Positions 29,965 through 41,276 of a DNA stretch of 64,000 bases are shown here, one piece after another. Made by a program: the position numbers and the translations under genes. Position 1 is the stretch's first letter; each line of letters starts with the position of its first letter. Source of the DNA: Selaginella moellendorffii (taxonomy: Eukaryota > Streptophyta > Lycopodiopsida > Selaginellales > Selaginellaceae); NCBI RefSeq assembly GCF_000143415.4, contig NW_003314316.1, positions 260,120-324,119 on the forward strand. Direction: 5' to 3'. The notes under the pieces are model-generated. The model was not told where the DNA came from, ran no database searches, and saw only the letters and a list, made by a program, of their open reading frames with translations.

Positions 29965-31255
29965 ATGGCGGCACAGCTCTCTTGCATCGCCTACATTGCG
30001 CGTCCCAGGATCTTGGCAACAGGAGGCGATGCGTGGCGTCTACAATCCGTCGCAGCTTGTCCGAGCATTCCCGGAGTTTCACTCTTGGACGCCGGCGATG
30101 GCTCCTCCTTTCTCGTCACTCGCGCTGTCGGCACCACCTCCAAGCTCCTCGTCGCGCGGGAGATGAGAAACTTGGAGGTCATTGGCTACGATCTTGTAAG
30201 TTTCTTTCTTTCGCGCTTTCTTTAGATCCCTCCGGATCGAGGCGATCAAGATCTTTTCTCTCATCTTCCAAACGATTCTTGGATCCAGGTTGCGAGCGCT
30301 CTCAACGGTCTCGTCGCGAGTGGAGCAAAGCCGAGCTTCTTTTCCCACACCGATGCTTTGGGCGACAACGAACGCGAGATGGATGAGCTTCTCTCCGGGG
30401 TCACAAGCGCATGCATCGCCGGGAATTGCCCCATCAACCGCGGAAGTGGAGTAATCTTCAAGAACTTCGCTGCTCTAGAATGATCATCTCTAACACGACT
30501 AAATGTTTCACAGAAGAAAACTCCGCGCGGAGTTCTTGCCGGCATGGCCTTGGGCGAAGTTCGCAAGGAGCTCTTGCTGGATGGACGTGGGATCCAAGAC
30601 GGGGACTGGCTCATCGGCCTCGAGACCCAAGCGCTCCACTCCCAGAAGTTTGGAAGCGTCCTCAGGTGATAAAACTCTCGCTCGATCAATGGACTTTTGT
30701 TCTTGACACTGAGAATCTCCTGCATCGATCGATCAGCCTCGCAAAGGAGCATGGACGACTCAAGAGCGTCGGCAAGGCCATCCTCACTCTACCTCGCATT
30801 TACGTATCCACTGTAAGTTAGAACACTCTAAGAAACGTTAAAAGATCTTACTTGGATCATCTATCTAGGTGCTTGATCTGATCGCCAAGAAGAAAATCAA
30901 GGCTGCCGCTCACTTCTCCTCCGCGGGGATCACGGATGCCATCGCCAAACTTCTGGGACCTCGCGAGTTTGGCGCGAGCATACGAAGGCTCGGCTCCTGG
31001 CCACTCCCGCCAGTGCTCGTGTGGATCAAAGAGGTAGAGTTTCTCGAGTCATAGTTTGATCTGATCGTTTGCTCCAAGCAGGCCGGGGATTTGAGCGACG
31101 AAGAAATGCTGGCAGCCTTCAACGTGGGACTGGAAATGGTGCTCGTTTGCGACAGTGCTCGCGGCTATGAAGTCCTGGATCTCGTTCGCGGCGCTCATCA
31201 CATTGGCAGTGTGATCGCTGGCAGTGGAATCATCATAGACAAGCTGCTCAACTAG
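29965..31255 (+). CDS. Divergent single-domain PurM/AIR-synthase-like protein
   Basis: Multi-exon gene of about 330-350 residues. The C-terminal half aligns with AIR synthase (PurM) in order: LPRIYVSTVLDLIAKKKIKA, AAHFSSAGITDAIAKLLGP, WPLPPVLVWIKEAGDLSDEE, MLAAFNVGLEMVLV. The N-terminal half keeps the frame of the fold (LVTRAVGTTSKLLVAREM, VASALNGLVASGAKPSFFS) but has lost the DGVGTKL motif and GGETAEMPG. It is directly followed, after 86 bases, by the tandem PurM gene on the same strand, so it probably arose by local duplication. With both signatures gone it is unlikely to make AIR; a regulatory or structural role is speculation. Start MAAQLSCIAYIARPRI; stop TAG at 31253-31255. Confidence 0.65.
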
Positions 31256-31341
31256 AGCTCTCTTCCGATATCGATTCCACACTCGATATAAAGAAGTTTT
31301 TTGAAGAAGTTTTTGGGGTTTTAGCACACTAGCTAGGGTTT

Positions 31342-34200
31342 ATGCGAAGCATGGAGAGCTTCCAGTCGATCGCGTCGCTCCCGCCGCTTGCCCGCGTTGA
31401 TCCTTCCGCTGGATTCAGCCGCCGCAAGGAATGGCGCCTCCCAGCGCTCACGTACAAAGACGCCGGGGTCGACATTGACGCTGGATCGGAGCTCGTCCGG
31501 AGGATCGCGGCCAAGGCGCCGGGGATTGGAGGATTTGGGGGATTATACTCTGTTGGTATGTTCTTTGTGGCATTTCCTTGTGATGGAATGATTTTCTTGG
31601 GACAATCTAGGTGAGGATTCTTATGAGGTTGTCGGGACGGATGGAGTTGGGACAAAGCTCAAGCTTGCGTTTGAGATGAATGCTCACGACACGATTGGCA
31701 TCGACTTGGTACGTAGATTTCTTTAGAGTTTTTGGGAGCTTTGAACAGCTTTCGTTTCCAGGTTGCCATGAATGTGAACGATATTGTCACCACTGGAGCA
31801 AGGCCGATGTATTTCCTGGACCAGTTCTCCACTGGTCATTTAGACACGGAGATCGCAGAAAAGGTACGAGTGATCGATGTCATTCATTGATTTATTTTTG
31901 CGTAGGCGATCAGAGGTATTCTCGAAGGCTGCAATCAAGGTGGCTGCAAGCTTTCTGGAGGAAAGGTACGAAGATAGTTACTGATCACCGATTCTTTTCT
32001 CTTTCCTTGTTTCTAAAAGGTAAATTGAAGGTGGTGGAAAATGCGGGCTTGTATCCAGATGGAGTGCTGTACGAGATGAGTGGCTGTGCCGTCGGCAGCT
32101 TGAACAAGAACGCATTGATCGACGGCAGTAAAATTGTGTCAGGAGATGTTCTCGTCGGTTTGCCGTCGACGGGGCTTCACTCCAATGGCTACTCTCTGGC
32201 TCGCAGGTTTGCACTCGATTTTCCGCTCACCAATAAGACTGTCAAATTTTTTCTCTTTTGGTTTTCCGTTTAGAATACTAAGCATGTCAAATTTGTCTCT
32301 GAAAGACCAGCTTCCGGGAGCAGATGTAACCATTGGAGAGGCTTTGATTGTTCCAACAAAAATTTATGTCAAGCAGGTACGAGAAGAATGTGGTAATGCT
32401 CGTTTTTAATCTTTTGTTTTCTTCTTTTGCCACTGTGTAGGTTCTGGACATAATTTCTAAAGTTGAAGTGAAGGGCATGGCTCATATTACCGGAGGGGGA
32501 CTGACTGACAACTTACCAAGGATTTTTCCTGCTGGTCTTGGCGCAAAGATCAGAATGGGTTCCTGGCATGTTCCCCAAATATTTAACTGGCTCAAGGACG
32601 TAAGCGATGAGTTTATAAAGCTAATCTCTGCAGCATGACGTTTTGTTTTTAAAGGCTGGCAATGTGGAAGAAGAAGAAATGCTTCGCACGTTCAACATGG
32701 GAATAGGAATGGTTCTCGTGGTGGAGCCTCGTGTTGCGGATAAAATTCTTGAAGAATACGCACCGTCTTATCTTATTGGAACGGTTATCCAAGGAAAAGG
32801 CGTGGTGTATGACCGTTTGAGCACTGCCTCGTCTGATCCATGCAAAGGCCCTGGAGTCACTAATGAGGGTGTCGCAACTCTCGACGCTGATTCGCAACAG
32901 GAGCTTCTGCAAAGACTTGCAGGACAGCCTCCGCGTCTCTTCCCGATTGGTAAATAATCTTCTGTTATTTACACTGACCTCTAGTTTTCATCTGGTAGGC
33001 GATGAATTCTCAGTTAGCAGAGCCGAACGAGTCGATGAGAAATTGCAGTTGGCTCTCGAGATGCAAGTTCACAACACTATTGGCATCGATCTGGTAGTGT
33101 TTGTTCTGGATTCCGCGTTTACACGATTAATTCAAGTTTCTTGGCAGGTTGCGGTAAACGTTAATAGTATTGTGACTACTGGGGCAACTCCCTTGAGTTT
33201 TGTGGACTATTTCTCCACCAGCCATTTAGACGTGGACGTAGCAGAACAGGTTGAACAAGTTTTGCTTGTTAAAACTACTGGAAAATCGAATGCTTTGCTG
33301 ACTGTTCAGGTTATCGAGGGAGTTGTTCAAGGCTGTATTCAGGCGGAGTGCGGCTTGCGAGGAGGGGAAGTACGTCAGCTGTTTCTGACTTGCGAATGGC
33401 GAGCTAAATCTCTTTTACAGACGGCAGAAATGCAAGGCTTTCACGCCGAGGGAGAGTACATGCTCAATGCCTACGCATCCGGTAGAGTAAAGCAGAGTGC
33501 TCTAATCGACGGCAGCACCATCGCAGCCGGAGATATCCTGCTCGGGCTGCTCTCCAGTGGCATTCACTCGCATGGATTTTCTATGGTTGACAGGTAAGGA
33601 CAAGCTCTCATATCTTTATAAGCTCTAATTCTCTTTTGTTGGTTAGCATCTTGAAGAATGCGAATGCATCTTTGAAGGGCAAGCTCCCGGGCTCTGAAGT
33701 CACGATCGGAGAAAGCTTGCTCATGCCAACCAAGATTTATGTGAAGCAGGTTCAGAGAAAGCCTCTGGCTCTTCTTCAGTTCTCATTAGGAAAGAATAAC
33801 TAACGTTTTTCTCATTTTGCAGGTGCTGGAAATGATCTCTTGCAGCGGAGTGAAGGGAATTTCCGACGTTACGGAAGGCGGACTCACTGGCAGCATACAA
33901 AAAATTCTACCATCGGGATTGGGGGCGACTGTCAGAACGAGTTCATGGGAAGTTCCTCGCATATTCAAGTGGCTGCAAGAGGTACACTCCAATGGGTTTT
34001 GCTTTGCTTTCCCTTGATGCTTGCCGCCTCTGGAGCAGGCGGGAAGCATGGAACCGGAGAAAGCTTTCGGAACCTTTAACATGGGAGTAGGCATGGTTTT
34101 GGTGCTGGATCCCTGCGCCGTAAAGAAAATCCTTTCCACAAACAAGGAGTGCGTTGTCATGGGCGAAATCGTGCAGGGCGCCCGAGTGGTGTACGAATAA
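31342..34200 (+). CDS. AIR synthase (PurM)-like protein with two tandem PurM domains
   Basis: Domain 1 (31342-32948) reads [94 protein letters not shown] and [11 protein letters not shown], the order of phosphoribosylformylglycinamidine cyclo-ligase (fifth step of purine synthesis, plastidial in plants). Domain 2 (32999-34200) repeats it: [65 protein letters not shown]. Intron positions and phases match between halves. The join relies on a 49-nt intron (32950-32998, GTAAAT...GGTAG, phase 1, the same phase as domain 1 intron 1). Without it the protein would stop at TAA 32955-32957 as a single-domain enzyme. Domain 1 lacks a normal GGETAEMPG; domain 2 lacks DGVGTKL and the HITGGG form. TAGGGTTT lies just upstream of the ATG. 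Confidence 0.8.
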
Positions 34201-34847
34201 TAATAGGTAAGCTTGATACATTTCACTCCGGAGCTGACAAAGTTTCACCTCTCACATCCGCCAGGGACCTGTGCTGTGATCTTGTCTCTCACCTCTGCAT
34301 AGATCTCTCCGCAATCCAACTCGTTAAACCAGAGGCAAGGAAAGAGATTCGTGATCGGCGTGTGCTTCCTGATGATCACAGAGTTTTCAGGAACGTCACT
34401 CACCAGGAGGAGCGGTTGTACGGGACGCGACTATTGCGGTGGCTCTCCTCTAATGATCGCGTCAAGTTCATGGCCATCTTGTCAATTTCTTCAAAATCTG
34501 GATGAGATCAACCATTAGTTGCACCTTCCCGTCGATCCAGATCGAGAACTTTGGAACGAGCCTGTCACGATTGTCCTGGAGCATACATGGAGATCCTCCA
34601 CACTCCCATGTCCCCGTCTTCCTCCATGTATCGCTTTCAAGGTTGGCTTATTGCGAAGCAAACGATCTTGTCGTACAATGATTCCTTTGAGATTCCGTGT
34701 GCACGCAAGAAATAAAAACTGGTCTCTACCTAAAATCTAGCGGTAAACAGGAAAGATTATGGTAGAGTTAGGTAAACACAATAGGTGTTGGTCACTCATG
34801 AATGATTATCCAGTCATTTAATCAAAATTGATTGTTTGAACAGATAT
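34201..34847. other. Intergenic, no gene recognised
   Basis: Between convergent PurM and hexosaminidase B genes. A 118-codon plus frame (34149-34505) has no recognisable motif and overlaps the PurM 3' end, so it is not called. Confidence 0.5.
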
Positions 34848-37240
34848 TCATAGTGTTGAGTGTGGAGAATCTGGAGGCTTGGACGAGCCTTCTTCTTTTG
34901 ATTTCACTGGAGAAGCAGCTATTCCTCTTTCATTCAGCAGGCTTCTGAAAAATTCAAGCCTAGGAGCAGCATTTTTGGGACCCAGACCTGTGACATTAGA
35001 TGGGCTCCAAAGCCTCTCTGACCAAAATAAAAATTGTTAGCCAAGAAAAATATATCAAGCAAATAGAGTGAAGCTAGCTTGCCTGCCGCCGCTGCTGCCC
35101 TTGGCCATATTCTTTGTTGGATATTGGCTGCATCAACTTTCTCACCCCACATACAAACCTCACCTCCAATAATCAACTGCTGTTCTTTGTGGCTGGCAAT
35201 GTTATCATATGGTTCCTTTGAATAAAACTCCTCCCATGGTATATCAATGTGATCCAGGTACCATGAAAATTGCTCGCTAACTATACTCTTGAGGCCCGAG
35301 CTGACAGTGTTGGGAGGAATTTGAGTGCCCCACCTGAATAGCCATTTGAACAATCTGAGTTAGAGAGACAACCCCTTTTGATAAGTTACCAGTTGTGAAC
35401 AATTGTTTTCCTTGACAAACTTGGTCCAAATTTTTCAAATGGTTCTTGCCTAGAGAGAGCAAAAATTAATGGAATCCGACATGGCTAATCTCCTTACCAG
35501 TTGACAGGAAGGTACCCATGCTTCAAGGCCAGTTTTTGCACTTGAAGCACAAAAAACTCGTAGCCCTGTGAAGGTGTTAAATTGTGCTTTCTCAGCCTGC
35601 TTCAGACAGTTGGATGTTTAGTAAAACCGAATCTAACGTACCAGTCATTTACAGGTTCTGTGATTTCCCAGCATCCTGTTAGCAGAAAATAAGCTGACAA
35701 TCACCAAGAAAATTTGCTGCTTACTAGTGTTAACTTCGTCTCCTCCTATATGAAGCAGCTCAAATGGAAACACCTTTGAGAGATCTAGGCAGCATAGAGT
35801 TGACACAAGGATTTTGATTCAATATAAAACATGCTCATACCGGAAAAAATGCCATCTATCACCTCAAAAGTGAAATTCTTACTGATGTCCAGAGGTGTTT
35901 TGCAGTTTTGAGAGGGCCATAGCGCAGGATATCCAACTCCCCTAAACGCAAGTAAATCTATTAATTTACAATGAAGGCAGAAGAAGTTTACCATGAGCGA
36001 GCGTGGCCTGGGACATCAATCTCTGGCATGACATGTATACCTCGCAATCGAGCATACCTGTATAAGAATAAAAGCATAGGATATTTGTGCTCTCTTTGAA
36101 AGTATAGCTATAGCTTACTTGACTATAGCTTTTGCATCATCGAGGTTGTAGCGCTGAGAGATAGAGTAGGAGCCTTTCCAAAGCTCTGGAAACGATGGAA
36201 TCTCCAAAGGGAAGGACTCCTCGTCCACAACATGCCAGTGCAAGACATTCTGGAGGCAAAGAAGTTAGAAAGGGGCTCGGCTCATATATAAGGGATAGAG
36301 AAATTGGAACTCACAAGCTTCGCGTAGGCCATGGAGTCGATCACATTCTCTATCGTCTTTAATGGCAAGTAGTGTCGAGCAGTATCTGGTAAGCGAGTGA
36401 AAAATAATTAGAAGCCGTTGCCTGTTCTAAAGAAAAAAAGTTCTCACCAATCAAAAGGCCTCGATATGAAAATCTAGGCTCGTCAAAAATGTTCCATGGG
36501 CAGCCTTGCAAAAGCACAGCTCTTTCGACAGCATCATAAGTGCAAATCTGGCTAAAAGTCTATAAAAAATGCAAATAGTTTAGCAAATCCAAAACTTTTG
36601 TTTCAAGCCTACCTCGAGTCCTCGTAGGGCCCCATAGACAGTTCTTGCCTTGGATGAGCATAGAAAGGAGGTGAATCAGCGCTCAACTTCAAAGATTTTG
36701 CTTACCTGGAGCAATACTACCCTTGAATTTGAAGGGTCGGGGACTTGGAGGCGGTACGATTCATCTACACCAAGATAGAGCTGCCAAAATACAGAAAGAG
36801 AACCTAGAAAAATAAGTTATAATTTTTGTCTCTCTCACGCTTTGGTTGAATGACTTGAGCTCGATACGAAGTTCGTCCAAAACAAAATCTGGTGGATTCT
36901 TTTTCGCTGGAATCCTTAGCTTTCTCTGCTTGAGAATCAATACCGTGTAGCGATCAATCCCTGCTTGCAAGACTTTTAAAGTTCTGGGAGGAGTTATGGC
37001 AAACTTTGTGGACAGTCTCATGGAAATCGATCCCTTGGAGACGTTTTTGGGGGCTGGCCATATGAAAACTCCTGTGCTGTTGTGATCATCCCAGTTCACC
37101 AAAGACCTTGAAGGGCCAACATGCCAGAAAGAATCACCACTACTCTTACTCCACAAAATGTTAGTGATTATTATGAATAAAAGCACAAGAGCTATAACCC
37201 CAAGCACAAAAATCTTCCTCAGTCCGTTGCTCCCAAACAT
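34848..37240 (-). CDS. Beta-N-acetylhexosaminidase, GH20 (copy B)
   Basis: Multi-exon paralogue of copy A with the same layout. Signal anchor MFGSNGLRKIFVLGVIALVL; beta domain VFIWPAPKNVSKGS; catalytic HIGGDEVNTS near 35745 (Asn where copy A has Asp after the DEV, both found in the family); IVSEQFSWYLDHIDIPW; LIIGGEVCMWGEKVDAANIQ; last exon RLWSPSNVTGLGPKNAAPRL ending SPHSTL with TGA at 34848-34850. Predicted to remove terminal GlcNAc/GalNAc from glycans in the secretory pathway or outside the cell. Its start is 353 bases from the divergent fucosyltransferase copy 3, whereas copy A is convergent with fucosyltransferase copy 2, so the neighbourhood was duplicated with rearrangement. Confidence 0.9.
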
Positions 37241-37593
37241 AGTTTCGGAGTAAGGTAAGCTTGACTGACATTCAAACTCATCTTAAGCTTTCTAGTCTGT
37301 GCCCTTGGATGGAGGAGATCGGACGGCCCTAGATTTACAAGAAAGCGATTTTGGAGTTTTCACTTGTACAGACTGTAAAAATGAGTATTTTACGTTACAT
37401 GTGGCGCACGCACTTGGTATAATCAGACAGCTATTCTTCTTTACTGTTGTTTTGTTGCTAGAAGAACGAGAAATCTAGTGTTCAGCACGTTCGTGAATTT
37501 ACTTCCACAAAAAAATCTCCATCATGGTCGCATTAGTCAACTGTACTATAGGATCATGATCTCTGTTAGGTGCTCGTCTAATTTCTCAAAAGG

Positions 37594-39466
37594 ATGAAAA
37601 GAAATCTCCAGTGTCCGAAGGATTCCCTGAAATGGCTCCTGTTTTGGATCTTGTCCTTGAACTTGGTTGTTTTGATTAGTTTCAGAATGAACTGGATGAA
37701 ACAGGATCGCCAAGAGGCTAGTGTAACACCAACACCCGCACCAAGATCAATTAATTCCTCGACCTCGGCTGCGTCGAGCAGAGTAAAACTCCTGGTCGAT
37801 CTGTGGAGCAGAGATCTGCAGTCGAGAGTGAGCGGTGCAACTCCTCCCGAGGTGACGATCAATGCACCGCACATCCAGGATTGCAAGCGATGCAGCGAGG
37901 AGACTGCAGCGTTTGATCGCAGGAAGGATCCATCCTGGAAGGGATTTTACCAGCAAAAAGAGGAGCTTGACAGGAATCCAGAGACAAGCATCAGCACCGT
38001 TCCATGGGTAAGTTCTCTTGTAAGGTTCTTCTCAGATCGGGTAGTCTTTCTCGTTTTCTTGGTTTTCTCAGTAGCCTTTTGCTGCTCTTGGACAGGTCAT
38101 TAGCGGTGATGACGATAATCTCCCGTTAACGCGACGCGTCCAGCGTGATATTTGGTTGCACCAACACCCGAAAAACTGTACCGATGCGAGATTTCTTCTC
38201 GCACTTTGGCACCACGACGAGACGCGCGACTCGGTAGGAGCTGGATCCGACATGGTGTCAATGGCCGGAATGCTTGGAGCTGCGCTAATACAAGGCCGGG
38301 TTTTCATTACCAAGGATTACCACGGTGCCAGGCACAAAGGATGCACAGGTTTCAAAACTCTTTTATATCTCGGGCTGATGTTTTCAAAGTGTTAAAATAA
38401 TGCCAGGATCCAATCACGCTCGCTGGTCGTGCTATTTTGTTCCCGAGGCTTCTGAGGAGTGCATGGAAAGGGCATTGCGGCTTATTGACCAAAAACAGGC
38501 CTGGGACGAGGGAATTATCAAAGAGTTTAGTGGCGATCAATGGAATGGTGATATTCCAAGGTGAGAAAAAAGAGTTTTTTTCATACAGTAACTTAGTATT
38601 ATCTGGTTTTTAGTTTTTGGGGAGAGCCTTGGAAAGCAATGCGACCAACTGTGGGCGTAAAAGACAAGCTCATGACAAATTACCACGCAAATCATCGAAG
38701 GTGGTGGAGAGCTCAGGCAAGTTTCTTATTCATCAAATGGTAAGCTAATGATCTAGAATTAACGTATACAGGCACTTCGCTATCTCACACGATTTCCAAG
38801 TGAGTATCTGTGCAATCTTTTAAACAATGAACGACATAGGGCCTTTGGGGAAGAAGTTGCAAAACTGGTGCTTAAAACCCTTGGCACTGAATGGCCGCAT
38901 GCAAGAAATGAGAGTAAGCGTAATCCCAGTAATCCCATGGAAGAACATGTGTGGAGTGACTATGGACCTTGGATGCCGCGGCCTCTGTTAAGCATTCATG
39001 TAAGACAGGGTGACAAAGCCAGCGAGATGAGAGTAGTCTCTTTTGACGAATACATGAATCTCGCCAATGTCCTCCGGAAGAGATTCCCACACGTAAGAAA
39101 TGTGTGGCTTTCCACGGAAATGCAGGTAAGAAAGCCATTGACGAAGATTTGAAATCACAAAGCTTTTGCATGGTTTAGAACGTCGTGGATGAATCCAAGG
39201 AGTACAAAGGCTGGAAGTTTTATTACAGTGATGTTCCAAGGCAAGTTGGAACGATCAGGATGGCGGAGTATATGGCGTTGCTTGGAGACAAGCAAGCGTT
39301 CGACACGGCCTTTATAAACTTGGTCATGGCGGCCGAGTGTGATTTCTTTGTGGGAGTGTTGGGCTCGACTTGGAGCTATATAATTGACGACTTGAGGATG
39401 ACCAGCGGCAAACTTAAGGCTGGCTTCCTCAGTGTTAACTCTATCAATGGCCTACTTCGAAAATAA
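37594..39466 (+). CDS. GT23-like fucosyltransferase, type II membrane protein (copy 3, divergent)
   Basis: Multi-exon gene, more diverged than copies 1 and 2 but with the same exon plan. N-terminal anchor WLLFWILSLNLVVLISF, a Pro/Ser-rich stem (VTPTPAPRSINSSTSAA), then VDLWSRDLQSR, APHIQDCKRC, DIWLHQHPKNCTDARFLLA, RWSCYFVPEASEECMERAL, RYLTRFPSEYLCNLLN, LLSIHVRQGDK (near 38985), VWLSTEMQ and FFVGVLGSTWSYIIDDLRM. Conservation of these blocks against drift elsewhere suggests it is functional and older than the copy 1/2 split. Start at ATG 37594; stop TAA at 39464-39466. The divergent partner is hexosaminidase B. The deacetylase gene follows on the same strand after about 60 bases. Confidence 0.72.
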
Positions 39467-39529
39467 AACTTTTTCTTTAACATACAATAGTTCCAAGTGA
39501 AAGATATCTTGAAACATTTTAGGTTGGGC

Positions 39530-41153
39530 ATGTCGAGTGAGTGGGGCATGGTTTCTTGCGCGTCCCGAGTCCTCGCAGGATCGAGTTTACGTTCTTGTCA
39601 CAAGGCCGCGGCGTTTGCAGCAACTGTGAGTGAAGATTCACGTATCTTGTACTGCTCAGCTCCTGCTCGTGGCCACAATCAAGTGAGTAATAAGTTCTAG
39701 TTCGACGGATTTCCTGTTTTCACGAATATGGATCTGATTTCCAGGATGGTCATCCGGAGAGCAATGCCAGAGTTCCTGCGATCCTACGCGAGTTGGATCG
39801 AGCTCAGCTTACTCCTGAGGTAAGAAAACATAGTAGATATACTTGTACAACATTTTTCACTCTTTGGCTTGAAATATTTTTTCCCTATAGAAGCGTGGAA
39901 AGGAGATTTCTCGGCTGACAAACTTTATGCCTGCCTCCAAGCAAGATGTTGCCGCAGTGCACTCCATTTCCTATGTCCATGGCCTGGAAAAGATAAGCTT
40001 CTTATACTTCTAGTCTGGGGCGATGAAAAAAATGTTGATATGGTGTTGTGTGCATACAGGCAATGGGGAAAGCCGCTGCGGATGGTCTCATCTTCATTGA
40101 AGGAAGTGGTCCAACTTACGCTACTTCCACGGTATGCTTCAATCCTTGAAAAGGAGTTCTACAAGCTTTTAACAATGCCTGAAAGACGTACGAAGAATCC
40201 ATGCTCGCAGCGGGTGGAAGCTTAGCTCTGGTCGACTCCCTGGTAATCCAAAGGCTCTTATAGAGCTTCGGATGCTTTTTCTCTTCGTTGTTTTGTGTTT
40301 GTAATTCTTTACTTTTTCCAGATGAGTGTGGCTGGTCCAAGGCCCCCAATTGGATTTGCTTTGATCCGACCTCCAGGCCACCACGCAGTCCCGGCAGGCC
40401 CCATGGGATTCTGCGTTTTCGGCAATGTGGCCATCGCAGCTAGGCACGCACAGCGCGCTCACGGCCTCAAGAGAGTTTTTATCATCGACTTTGATGTCCA
40501 CCATGGCAATGGCACCCAGGACGCTTTCTACGACGACCCGGACGTCTTCTTCTGCTCTACACACCAGGCAAGTTGAATCACAAATCAGTAAGAATGCTGA
40601 CAGAGTTCACAGGATGGAAGCTATCCAGGAACAGGGAAAATGCGTCAGGTTGGCACAAGGGATGGCGAAGGAACCACGTTAAATCTGCCATTACCAGGTG
40701 GTTCTGGGCATGCAGCCATGCTTACTGCTCTCGAAGAAGTCATCGTTCCAAGCTGCCTCAAGTTTAAGCCCGATATTCTACTCGTTTCTGCCGGGTAAAA
40801 AACCTCTTGCTGTGACTTTTTCTCATTTGCAAATGTGTGTTTCATGTAGATATGACGCTCATGTTTTGGACCCTTTGGCCAGCCTTCAGTTCACCACTGC
40901 AACTTACTACCATTTGGCATCGACGATCAAGCAGCTTGCACGGGAGGTTTGCAACGGGAGGTGCGTTTTCTTTCTGGAAGGTGGCTACAACCTGGACGCT
41001 CTGTCGCTCAGTGTTGCTGACACATTTCGTGGCTTGCTGGATGACGAGGAGAGTCGCGCAAAACTGACGGATGATCCGGCTGTTTTGTATGAGGAGCCTC
41101 TTGTGCGAGTGAGGCGGGCAATTACCGAGATTAAGGCCATACATTCTCTATAA
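39530..41153 (+). CDS. Class II histone deacetylase, HDA14-like
   Basis: Multi-exon gene. Catalytic landmarks are complete: [20 protein letters not shown] (His dyad, near 40370), [18 protein letters not shown] (zinc ligands Asp/His, near 40490), LVSAGYDAH (zinc ligand Asp, across an intron at 40796-40849) and the C-terminal EGGYNLDAL. The N-terminus ([25 protein letters not shown]...) is Ser/Ala/Arg-rich and could be an organellar targeting peptide, as for Arabidopsis HDA14. The deacetylase domain starts around [20 protein letters not shown]. Predicted zinc-dependent lysine deacetylation of tubulin, histones or plastid proteins. An in-frame upstream ATG at 39497 is possible. A broken copy is at 19.2-19.8 kb. 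Confidence 0.9.
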
Positions 41154-41276
41154 TAAATTTTTGATACACCTAAAACCCACCTAAAAATGATACACCCACA
41201 CAGAATCTTGGAAAAAAGAGGTTCGCCATTTATTTTTATATAGTGGTTAAGTAGCTATGGATGCCTACAGTTTGTA

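Noticed and set aside
34149-34505. 118-codon plus-strand frame after the PurM gene
   Set aside because: Starts inside the PurM coding exon in another frame and has no recognisable domain.
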